64,000 nt of DNA, taken from contig CP142456.1 in the NCBI GenBank assembly GCA_038049695.1, forward strand, positions 80,685,422 through 80,749,421, written 5' to 3'. Every line of letters starts with the position of its first letter. The stretch's first letter is position 1. Below are positions 20,283 to 30,157 of this stretch, one piece after another. The DNA is from Cinnamomum chago (Eukaryota > Streptophyta > Magnoliopsida > Laurales > Lauraceae). Below the pieces are notes generated by a model. That model was not told where the DNA came from. It searched no databases and saw only the letters and a program-made list of their open reading frames with translations. Made by a program: the position numbers and the translations under genes.

Positions 20283-22168
20283 ATGCCTCGGGAAAATAGG
20301 GCGAAACGTGCTCGGCAGGTCGCAGCTGCACTCGGGTTAGCTCCTGTGGAGAGCACATGAGAGCCCTCGACGCAGCCTACGCCAGCTGCACTCGATGTTA
20401 CAGGGGCCGGAGGATCAGGGACCACCCCTGAATCGGCAGCCCCCCAGCCTCTGCCGATTCAGCCCTTGATAGAGCAGCCCTCGCAGACCCAGGCCCAGCC
20501 CTCCCAGCCTCCCGCGAGTCCTCATACGATCGGGAGCAGCGTCGGTGAGAAAATCGGAAAACCTTTTAAACTGTATAATGGTTCCTCTCAATTTATATTT
20601 GTGCTCTTTAACTTCTTTTCTTCTGATTATCTCACCTCAATTATCATTTGTGCTCACTAACTCATTTAGCACTGTCGTCTTAACAGCATCAGCCTCAGCT
20701 TCGGTTGCTCCGATCCGCGTTAGGGGTGTCACGCGGGGGAAGAATGCGACGAAGCTGAGGAGACAACTGGGTCATAACATCCCAGTCCCGATCCCCAGCT
20801 CCAGTCATAGGCCAGAGGGGGAACATGCCCCATCACTGGCTAACCATCTTGGGTTAGCCATTAGAGAGGTTGCCCCAGTCAGGCCTCATGGCTGGAAGAA
20901 GCTTGACTCCGGGATCAAGCTTGCCGTCATCGCTGCAGTTAAGGTAAACTGAAACGATAAACATCAACCAAAGTTGTTACAGTTATGCTCCTCCTTACAA
21001 TATCTGATTATATTTTGTTATTACTAGTGACTAATATGGTTATCCCCTAATTGCAGCAACTCTTTGAGATCGGGGATTACGAGGGTGATATGCAGCTTAG
21101 GGCGGACATTGACCGCCAATGCGGGATCTTGTATAGGGGTTGGAAGTATGAGCTGCATACTCACTATCTCGAGCTCTTGGAGCAGGGGGTTCCCCGACCC
21201 CAGGACCACCCGGCAGAGGGTTGCACTTTAGCTGACTGGCAGCAGATGATCTCGCAGTGCTGGGAATCACCAGCCTGGAAGGTGACCTTGTGATGTTATT
21301 TACAACTACTAATTATATTCCAATGTAATTCTATTAGTAACGATTTTATAGCCTGACTGCTATTGTATTATTGTTTTTCTATGTAGGCAAAGTCAAAGAA
21401 AGCACAAGAGAGTCGAGCTCAGTTGCCATACAATCATACGAGTGGCTCCCGGTCATTTGCCTCGAGGATGTCTCTGATGGTACTGTTTATATTCATATGA
21501 AGAAACTTTATTAAGTTTATCAATTTCTAAATATGTTGCAGGGTTCATATCTAATATAAAGCTTTTTCAAATGATAGGCGGCACAGAATGCCGGTCAAGC
21601 GCCGCCCATTACTCAGTTCTTCCGCGACACCCACTACAGACGATCTCGTAATGAGTGGGTAAATGAGGTGGCGCAACAGAGACATGTACGTTTCCTAATA
21701 AATGGTTTATGATTGCATAATGTCATAGAAGTATTCTAAATCTTTTATTGATTTAAATGGCAGGAGGCCTTGGTGTAGCGGACCGAGGAGCAGTCGCAGC
21801 CCTCTGTCACCACTCCGATGACTGAGGAGCAGATTGCTGCTGATGTGCTTGGGAAGAGGTCGGGCTACGTAAAGGGGTATGGGATATACTCAAGGACCTC
21901 TTCCTCTTCCACACAGTCTCGGGCACCGGACCCTGAGGTGGTCGCCCTGCGCGAGCAGCTAGCCGAGCAGGCCGAGCAGGCCAGGAGGCAAGCTGAGCGG
22001 CTAGCTGAGCAGGACCGGAGGCAGGCTGAGCAGGACCGGAGGACACGACAGCTTGAGGCCTTTGTTCAAAGGCTGGCAGCTGTAGCAGGGATAGATCCGG
22101 CCGCCTTTCTTGACACCACGGGGGGGACCACATCTGCTGGGGATGGCACGGCTCCTGGAGGATTATGA
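20283..22168 (+). pseudogene. CACTA-1 second gene (plant transposase_24 / TNPA-like), two in-frame stops
   Basis: Six exons with consistent phases: 20283-20544, 20687-20943, 21057-21281, 21387-21479, 21578-21685 and 21764-22168 (450 codons). The layout is a proline/glutamine-rich N-terminus; a core with TRGKNATKLRRQLG and WKKLDSGIKLAVIAAVK; then QLPYNHTSGSRSFASRM; QFFRDTHYRRSRNEW; the family signature VLGKRSGYVKGYG; and a C-terminal coiled coil (EQLAEQAEQARRQAER). It corresponds to the En/Spm regulatory DNA-binding protein family. Two in-frame stops break it: TGA at about 20358 in exon 1 and TAG at 21776 in the last exon. Both are single codons without frameshift, so decay is recent, or the exon edges are slightly different in life. 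Confidence 0.8.
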
Positions 22169-22417
22169 TGCGACTCTTTGGTTAGTAGAATACTCTCTTG
22201 AAATTTGCACATAATAACTAGTTGAAATTTACAAACATTGACAATGTAGTATTTGAACAAATTTTCACTGCACCTCCAGATTGCATTAACAAATTTTCAC
22301 TGCACCTCCTGGATGAGTATATATATACACCACAACATAAAAGTCGGACTACAAAGATTAGGTTGGAATCAACTTAATTAATGAGATTGGTCTTGCTAAT
22401 GCATGTTGGATCGTATA

Positions 22418-22528
22418 CTATGAGGAATGCAAAAGTAGCATAAACCTCACATCTTTTAACATCTCTGACACATCCCCTTCCCATTTGTAGAACTCCAGTT
22501 CCCTTCCTTCCAGAAGCTTATCAGAAAC
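22418..22528 (-). other. Possible captured terminal exon
   Basis: A 37-codon segment behind a GTGTAAG acceptor that reads VSDKLLEGRELEFYKWEGD, then VSEMLKDVRFMLLL and a stop. The composition is protein-like and it is opposite to the transposon genes, as expected of captured host DNA. The parent gene is not recognised. It could be chance. Confidence 0.25.
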
Positions 22529-23031
22529 CTTACACAAGGAGAAAAGGGAAGTTAAAAGAATATGGAAACAACTGCTGCAATGAGTTGCTGCAATGAGTTG
22601 AATGAACTAGATAAAAACATAGAGAAGTCAAAAAGTTATTTCAGCATTCTAGAGCATTTGATATCAGCAGATGTGCTTGATTCTTGTGTTCAGTAACGTA
22701 ACCTGTTACGAATCTAAACTCAATAAAAATGCAAATGCTCTAGAATAATGAAGCAAATATATTCTTAGAAAATCCTCAAGGCTAGAAGGAAGGAGGTCCA
22801 AGCAGGAATAGAAGGTGCAAGCTGTGATGAACAAATGGAAATATTGTTGGAGCTTTCATGACCAATATGAATTAATGACTCCACTCCTGATTAATATTGA
22901 TAATGGAAGCAATGAGGTGCCTAAAAGGCAACCATCTTGAATGCACTGGCCAAAGGTGACTACACGGCATATGCAATGCAATGAAATTATCTAAAATGAA
23001 ATAAAAGAACCATGCAAAGCATAGGGTCATG

Positions 23032-24632
23032 TCCAACACTTAGGCTCGAAAACGGCCCTTCGGGGGCCCGGAACGGGAAACGGCGACCGGAAAATTCAGG
23101 GACCGGCACGGGAAGTTCGCTCGGGGGTAGAGTAACCTGTAGGAACTGACGGCTCGCTGATAGGACTCCCGGTTAGGGAATTAGAGCCGAAAACCGACTC
23201 TTTTCCAACACTTAGGCTCGAAAACGGCCCTTCGGGGGACCGGAACGGGAAACGGCGACCGGAAAATTTGGGAACCGGCACGGGAAGTTCGCTCGGGGGT
23301 AGAGTAACCTGTAGGAACTGACGGCTCGCTGATAGGACTCCCGGTTAGGGAATTAGAGCCGAAAACCGACTCTTTTCCAACACTTAGGCTCGAAAACGGC
23401 CCTTCGGGGGCCCGGAACGGGAAACGGCGACCGGAAAATTCGGGGACCGGCATGGGAAGTTCGCTCGGGGGTAGAGTAACCTATAGGAACTGACGGCTCG
23501 CTGATAGGACTCCCGGTTAGGGAATTAGAGCCGAAAACCGACTATTTTCCAACACTTAGGCTCGAAAACGGCCCTTCGGGGGCCCGGAACGGGAAACGGC
23601 GATCGGAAAATTTGGGACCCGGCACGAGAAGTTCGCTCGGGGGTAGAGTAACCTGTAGGAACTGACGGCTCGCTGATAGGACTCCCGGTTAGGGAATTAG
23701 AGCCGAAAATCGATTATTTTCCAACACTTAGGCTCGAAAACGGCCCTTCGGGGGCCCGGAACGGGAAACGGCGACCGGAAAATTCGGGGACCGGCACGGG
23801 AAGTTCGCTCGGGGGTAGAGTAACCTGTAGGAACTGACGGCTCGCTGATAGGACTCCCGGTTAGGGAATTAGAGCCGAAAACCGACTATTTTCCAACACT
23901 TAGGCTCGAAAACGGCCCTTCGGGGGCCCGGAACGGGAAACGGCGACCGGAAAATTTGGGGACCGGCACGGGAAGTTCGCTCGGGGGTAGATTAACCTGT
24001 AGGAACTGACGGCTCGCTGATAGGACTCCCGGTTAGGGAATTAGAGCCGAAAACCGACTATTTTCCAACACTTAGGCTCGAAAACGGCCCTTCGGGGGCC
24101 CGGAACGGGAAACGGCGATCGGAAAATTTGGGAACCGGCACGGGAAGTTCGCTCGGGGGTAGAGTAACTTGTAGGAACTGACGGCTCGCTGATAGGACTC
24201 CCGGTTAGGGAATTAGAGCCGAAAACCGACTCTTTTCCAACACTTAGGCTCGAAAACGGCCCTTCGGGGGCCCGGAACGGGAAACGGCGACCGGAAAATT
24301 CGGGGACCGGCACGGGAAGTTCGCTCGGGGGTAGAGTAACCTATAGGAACTGACGGCTCGCTGATAGGACTCCCGGTTAGGGAATTAGAGCCGAAAACCG
24401 ACTCTTTTCCAACACTTAGGCTCGAAAACGGCCCTTCGGGGGCCCGGAACGGGAAACGGCGACCGGAAAATTCGGGGACCGGCACGGGAAGTTCGCTCGG
24501 GGGTAGAGTAACCTGTAGGAACTGACTGCTCGCTGATAGGACTCCCGGTTAGGGAATTAGAGCCGAAAACCGACTCTTTTCCAACACTTAGGCTCGAAAA
24601 CGGCCCTTCGGGGGCCCGGAACGGGAAACGGG
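23032..24632. repeat. 172-bp tandem array inside CACTA-1
   Basis: Nine full copies and a partial tenth. Unit starts (CTTAGGCTCGAAAACGGCCC) fall every 172 bases from 23039 to 24587 without an indel. Units differ by only a few substitutions. The unit is GC- and CG-rich (CTTCGGGGGCCCGGAACGGG, CGGCGACCGG) in an AT-rich element. Because 172 is not a multiple of 3, the open frames on the minus strand restart each unit; they are artefacts of the repeat. It lies between the second transposon gene and the right subterminal zone, not in either. Confidence 0.97.
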
Positions 24633-25680
24633 AGAACGGGAGATGAATGTAAACGGGAGATGAATGCATCAATTTTTTGTTTGAAGTCTTTTCAATTCCA
24701 CTTACTCCGTTTTAATTTTACCAACTACAAATGGAAACTTAAAGAATTGTGTCCAACTACAAATGGGAAATTTAAGGATCTTGTTTACGTGCCGTGTGAT
24801 AATAACCAAGTGACATGACCTCCAGGTTCCGAATATACACTCTACTAATCTAAACAGGCCCATGACCGTCAGATGAAAATCATTCAAATGCTTGACTATA
24901 CTTAGACTTCTGTTTTGCATGTAATATTATGCATTCATCTGGAACAGTGTATTGGAAGGCAAGATTTCAAAACAAAACCATTCTGAGCAATCAATATGGT
25001 TGCACTAGTTGATCTAGTCCCATCATGGTTCATGATTTACAGACACTTTAGCTTCTAAAATTGTGATCATTTGGTTGTTCTCATTATTGCCTGAACTAAA
25101 AATGTTTACTCAGGCTCTGTTCCCCTTTTATGTATATAGTTATATATCTCATCTGGACAATCTATAGCTTCTAGCAACTGTACCCTTGGCCTCCTGATTC
25201 CTCTTATATTCCAGTACAAGAACAATACTAAAAAATTGAGATCTAGTTTGTTCCAAAGTTTAATTTGGGGAAATGCTTGAAACCAATGATGCAAGTCATT
25301 TTGTGGAGATTGGATTGCAACTAAACTTTGTCAGAACAATTAAACCACAGATTGGTTATAAAAAAAAACAATTAAACCACAGATTAAAGTTTAAGGGAAA
25401 AATGAGAACAGTTACACAGATTGAAGAGCCTTCAATAGGCAGGACAATAACAATAGATCTTAACTTTTACACTTATCACTTTAAAACAAACTTAGACCAT
25501 GATTTTCGTTTGTGTCACAAAGTATAAATCCACATTTACAAATACAAATGCAAAATCACACAAAACTCAGTAGGAGTAAAAAAATTGTGTCAAATTTAAT
25601 CTGTCTATCCTCTCTTTGGAGAGGAAATGAACTGAACAAAACTTAGAACGATCTTCCAATTCGTACATCTTTACATTCAT
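24633..25680. other. CACTA-1 interval between array and RING segment
   Basis: No gene recognised. The first bases still show short slippage duplications of the array edge (GGAGATGAATG twice at about 24638-24666). The rest is AT-rich with only small open frames. Confidence 0.4.
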
Positions 25681-25689
25681 CTTTACATA

Positions 25690-25955
25690 TAATGGTATGG
25701 GTCTTGAAGAGTCCGTGATAGAGTCCATCACTGTGTAAATACAAGAGAGGTGGCAGTCTTTTTGAAGGGACTGAGTGTTCCATTTGCCTGAACGAGTTTC
25801 GTGAGGATGAGAACCTGAGGCTTCTTCCCAATTGCATCCATGCGTTTCATCTTCCATGCATCGATACATGGTTGAAATCTAACGTGAATTGCCCTCTGTG
25901 CCGCATGAATGTCAATTCTAACCCCATGAGCTCTCAGTGGGGGGACCAAAGTTGA
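25690..25955 (+). pseudogene. Captured ATL-type RING-H2 ubiquitin ligase fragment
   Basis: The plus strand encodes a complete RING-H2 finger starting at 25776: CSICLNEF, then 11 residues to CIHAFHLPC, then IDTWLKSN and CPLCR. All eight zinc ligands fit C-x2-C-x15-C-x1-H-x2-H-x2-C-x10-C-x2-C. The stretch upstream ([12 protein letters not shown], then [13 protein letters not shown]) matches the segment before the RING in ATL proteins, membrane-anchored E3 ligases. A two-base deletion at about 25735 separates these two pieces. The N-terminal membrane segment is absent, and a stop ends the frame soon after the RING. It lies within CACTA-1 with no relation to transposon genes, so gene-fragment capture is the best reading. 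Confidence 0.8.
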
Positions 25956-26819
25956 GATAAAATTCATTTAGTTTGGAGAAACTCTTGAAATGCATGTGAG
26001 CCATATTCCTCATGAATTAGATCAAAGAATCGTGGTTTTTTTACAAATTTAAGTTTCAAAAAGGGCTAAGATTGTTTTAAAAGCATTAAATACTTTTGGG
26101 TTTTGCATGCAAGAAATATATCTACTTACATCATCAATTAAAGTGACAATATTTATAACGAGCATGTGAAATGGTTTGTGCACTACTCCAAACACCAATA
26201 TGAATCAGATGAAAACAAGTGGTAGAAATACCATCACATGTGAGAAAGTAAGACTTCTCTTTTTTCCCACTTTACAACTAGACCAACCAATAGAAAGTCT
26301 TGTAAAGTAAAATGATATTTATTCATCCAAATTTCAAGAAAAATAGTTATTTTTCTTATTTTCTATATAATTTTGTTAATTCAAAAGATACTAATTTTTT
26401 TTTTGTTTTTGTCATTGCAGATTGATGGACGCTTTTGGATCGGATGCACACTTTGGCGTCGTTTTGTTGTTTTTAGTTTATTTGTTTATGTATATTGGAC
26501 AATTTTATTCGACTATTTGTATATGTTTTTAGTTTTATTGGACTATTAGAAATTTTTATTAATTGTACCGTTATTTTTAGGAGATGAATGATTTGATGAA
26601 AAATGTGGATGATTTTTGATTTGATGAAAAATGTGGATGATTTTGTTTGGATTCATTATTAATTGTATTGTGAGTAGGTTTGTGGATGATTTTGTTTGGA
26701 TTCATTATTAATTGTATTGTGAGTAGGTTTAATTTCCTGTTACAGGTGTATTACAGGTGCATCAGCATGTTTACAGGGAAATTTTAAACGAAAATCGGGA
26801 ATTGTATTATAAAAAAAAA
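25956..26819. other. CACTA-1 interval before right end
   Basis: No gene seen. A CATTGCAG acceptor-like site at about 26420 precedes a short piece that may be a 3' untranslated exon. A block of about 55 bases (GTGGATGATTTTGTTTGGAT) is tandemly duplicated at about 26630-26735. Confidence 0.4.
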
Positions 26820-27503
26820 AAAAAACTTTTACCGACGAAATTTATAATTTCGTCGGTAAAAGTCATTTTCACCGACGAAAAATAAACGTCGGCAATTGTT
26901 TTATATTTTTTAATTTTATATTTATCGACGAAAAAAAACGTTGGTATTTTATTTTCATTTATTCCATTTAATTTTACCGACGAAAATTAAACGTCGGTAA
27001 AATATTTTTATTTTTTTATTTTTTCTTTTTAATGTTCCCGACGATAAATAAACGTCGGTCAATATTTTATTTTAATTTTTATTTATTCCTTTTAATTTTA
27101 CCGACGAAAATAAAACGTCGGTAAAATATTTTTTATTTTTTTAATTTTTCTATTTAATATTACCGATGAAAAATAAACGTCGGTGAAATAGTTTTATTTT
27201 TTTGTTTATTTTCTTTTTAATTTTACCGACGAAAAAATAACGTCGGGAAAGTGTTGTTATTTATTTATAATTTTCCTTTTTAATTTTACCGACGAAAAAA
27301 AACGTCGGTAAAATCTGTAAAAACGTCGGTGAAAATTACATTTTTGCCGACGAAAAATTAATTCGTCGGTAACGGGTTTTCTTGACGTCATCTTACCGAC
27401 GTCTGACCGACGAAATAAAAAACGTCGGTAAAATTTTTACCGACGTTTTTTCGACTTTTACCGACGAAAAAAAACGTCGCTAAAAGTGTCTTTTGTTGTA
27501 GTG
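26820..27503. repeat. CACTA-1 right subterminal motif array and end
   Basis: Spaced ACCGACGAAAA and AACGTCGGTAAAA motifs, mostly as paired inverted copies, run to the right terminal repeat. The array mirrors the left one, though more AT-rich between motifs. Confidence 0.88.
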
Positions 27504-28896
27504 AGATTTCTCTTTTACAAAAGAAACAATTGTTTTGCATCCAAACAAACTTCCCGATCATTACTTTTGTTCATAAGTCTCTTCCTTGTTTAATTTCTAT
27601 TTCACATAGAAATGGTTGCTAATTTCATATCATCTGGTGGGCCATTTATTCTATGGTTGTGATGGCCCTTTGTGGGCTTCTTTAATCTAACAATTTTGTG
27701 GGCCGCCTATTGAAGATTATCCGAGCCGTTAAAAATAAACTTTCTTTTAAGTGTGGTATGTTGTATCCCCAAGAATCATACCGTGCGATTTACAATAGGA
27801 GGAAACTTATTTTGAGAGGTTCAAATTTTCAATGAGTGGTCCCCACTGTAGAGTTCCATTCATTCGTGGTTTATCAAAGTCTAAATTGTTTAAGATTCTC
27901 AACTAGAGGTGGGAAACTAGCCAGGTTGGGCTAAAGGGGCCAAACCCGTTTATTAAATGAGTTACATGCTCCTAATCCGTATTTGACCCATTTATTAAAT
28001 AGGTCAGAAACTCAAAACCCGCACCCGTTGCGGGTTAACCCGACCCGACCCACATCAACCAGCATAACCCTTTCGGGTTAATGCATGTCGGGTTGACTCA
28101 CATAACTTGCACCCAAACTTAAGTTTATTAACAGCCCTCTAAAGCATTAACCATACGCAAAGTTTAAATTAGACCCAAACCAATAAATTAATTTGTAAAA
28201 TGAGATAAGATCTCAAAGAACAATCCTTAACTTTCTAAATCCTATTGGAGCAATATAAAACCAATTGTGATAGGCGATGGACAAGATTTCTTTGGGTTAC
28301 GATGAGTATAATGTTAATCTGTTTCGTATAGGATCTTAAATAATACTTAGGTTCAATTGTTGTTGGGTTAAAAATTTAGGCCTAGCCCTGAGTCATGATG
28401 CCATAATTCACAATTCCCTATGGCTTGTGCCTGTATAAAGAGAAAATAGTGTGGAAACTAGTATAAACTCAACTATTACTGGATTATTTTATTTTATTCT
28501 ATTTATATCATATCCACTAAATTTTCTTCATATCCATAATCCTCATAAGAGAGAAAAGCACACAAAAATATTCTTAAGTAAGTTGAATAGATGGTTTACT
28601 TGAGAAAAAAAATGAGAAGGAATTATTTATAAAATGAGTGTAGTATACTTTTTTTTTAAATAGTGACTATAGAAATAAAATAAAAAATTTAATAGAAATA
28701 AAATAAAGTTTTCATATATCAAAATAAAAAGATACATTCCATAGAATTAAGTATTGAGTAAGTTTTAGCTGTAAGGAAAAAAAAATAAACAGGTTATGCG
28801 GGTCGTTCGGGTTAAACGAGCTAACCATAATCCGACCCGTTTAAATGCGGTGCTTTTAGGTACATTCCATAGAATTAAGTATTGAGTATAAGTTTC
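27504..28896. repeat. F-box cluster spacer, continuing the F2 5' flank
   Basis: Resumes F2 flanking sequence after CACTA-1. The block 27610-27740 matches 3490-3660. A hypervariable GGGTTAACCCGACCCGACCC stretch lies at about 28034-28053, a motif common in small non-autonomous plant repeats. Blocks at 28740 and 28865 repeat the spacer block of 8580. The F3 tail exon is not found here. Confidence 0.5.
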
Positions 28897-29486
28897 ATTT
28901 GCTAAGAGTATCATTATTCAGCCTAAAAGGGATAGTCACCCATCCATGGATAAATATTCATGTATGTATCATGTTCTAACCCAAGTCCCTCAAGCAGGGG
29001 AATGGAATTTTGAGAATGCATCTATTTTGTTTAGTGACTCAGCTTATAATCCCTATTTTCATAACGGTTCTCTTGTTGCTGCAGGAGCTGCCAAAGGACC
29101 AAGAACCTTCTCAGCCAAAGAGACTGAAATAAGGTCGGCTCTTTTTACATTAAAGGAGGTAAGAGGATGCGGGCCTTCGAGAATTATTTTGTGCATGGAT
29201 GCTTTAGAAGTAGTGAAAGCGTTATGATGAATTATTGATTGGAGGATCCAAACGATCATCAGAGATATCAAGGCCTGCAATTATTTTTCTTAGTCTATTA
29301 AAGTTTCTTACATTTCTAGGAAACTTAATATGGTTGCCCCACCATCTTGCCAAATGAGATCAAGCAGTCTCAACTTTCTCTGGGCTAGGGACCCCTATCA
29401 ATTAGGTTAATTTCTATGGGTGGTTTTTTAGGGGGCTTGCTTGTATTTTATCTGATTATTATATATTCTCTTACCAAAAAAAAAAA
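28897..29486 (+). mobile_element. 5'-truncated LINE (RNase H end)
   Basis: The 3' end of a non-LTR retrotransposon. It translates to a plant-type RNase H-like domain fragment (ILFSDSAYNP, then GPRTFSAKETEIRSALFTL and IILCMDALEVVKAL) and ends in GATTATTATATATTCTCTTACC followed by an A run. The same element, longer, sits at 35155-36560, and both end at the same point of the F-box intron. It runs antisense to the F-box gene. Stops and lost residues make it inactive. Confidence 0.75.
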
Positions 29487-29530
29487 TCTAACAAAACAAG
29501 AATTACAATGTGGTAGTTTGGAAGGAGCTG

Positions 29531-30157
29531 TACCTCTTGTTAATAAGAGTAGTGTATCGAAAGAGCTTGTGCATCTGAATAGTCTTTTTCAAGGACTATC
29601 TCAAACACATCCCACATCAGATCATATGATACAATCCGCTGGTGACTGTCACTCAAGAGAACTTTATCATCTCCTTGGCAACTCATTCTATAGGTCTGAA
29701 AATTGGATAGTAAAAATTTCTTTCGTGCATTGGACAAAGATCCAAATATCTCTCCATTGCTCCTTGTAGATCTACATGATGCAATATCGACCAATCACCA
29801 CTCTTCGACATCTTCAAGACACTTAATCGGTCGCGGTAGTTATCGTAGTGTCTTCTAATGTAGTGCAAGTGCCCAGCACACACTATCAACTTGCAGTAGG
29901 TTTCATCATAGTGTGTTGGTAGCTCCAAATAGTCAGAGGTTTCTATTACCAGATTGAACATGAGCGCTTTGCTGATTCCAGGGCAAAGCCAATACAAGAC
30001 TCGGTTAAATTAAACTGCATTTTGGTCTGGCTTAATCGAACTAAGATCATGTGGTTTAGAGGCCATCTTAAGCAATTGCCATCCACTTTTATTAGATGAG
30101 TAGATCTCGAATTGATATGATGCCTTCTTTATGCCTTTTTTGATACTATGGGCCATC
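29531..30157 (-). pseudogene. F3 F-box gene, 3' half
   Basis: C-terminal half of an F-box gene of the F4 type (YWLCPGISKALMFNL, CAGHLHYIRRHYD, MSKSGDWSILHHVDLQGA, SCQGDDKVLLSD). It is broken by an in-frame TAA in place of the tyrosine codon of NAVYxN (about 30006), a one-base deletion at about 29688 and a two-base deletion at about 29580. The donor at its end is AG|GTACAG, so here the frame does not stop at the donor. The 5' half resumes at 32479 beyond the inserted solo LTR. Confidence 0.88.

Larger units (their letters stand above)
11443..27503 (+). mobile_element. CACTA-1, CACTA (En/Spm, CMC) DNA transposon
   Basis: Complete element of 16,061 bases. The ends are CACTACAAGAAGTTG at the left and, inverted at the right, CACTACAACAAAAGA, both continuing into CACTTTTAGCGACGTTTTTT. 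A three-base target duplication AGA (11440-11442 and 27504-27506) flanks it, the length known for this superfamily. Subterminal zones at both ends are packed with CCGACGTTTT/AAAACGTCGG motifs, the likely binding sites of the element's regulatory protein. Inside are a tnp2 transposase gene, a second transposon gene with two stops, an unrecognised open frame, a 172-bp array and a captured RING-H2 segment. It interrupts the spacer upstream of F2. Confidence 0.95.

Noticed and set aside
23032-24632. Possible CRISPR array
   Set aside because: Units are contiguous 172-base repeats without unique spacers, in a plant transposon.
23096-24672. Series of about 90-residue frames on the minus strand
   Set aside because: They are the 172-base repeat read over and over. 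The period is not a multiple of three, so there is no continuous repeat protein.
25567-25869. 100-residue frame on the minus strand
   Set aside because: It is antisense to the RING-H2 segment, whose plus-strand reading has all eight zinc ligands.
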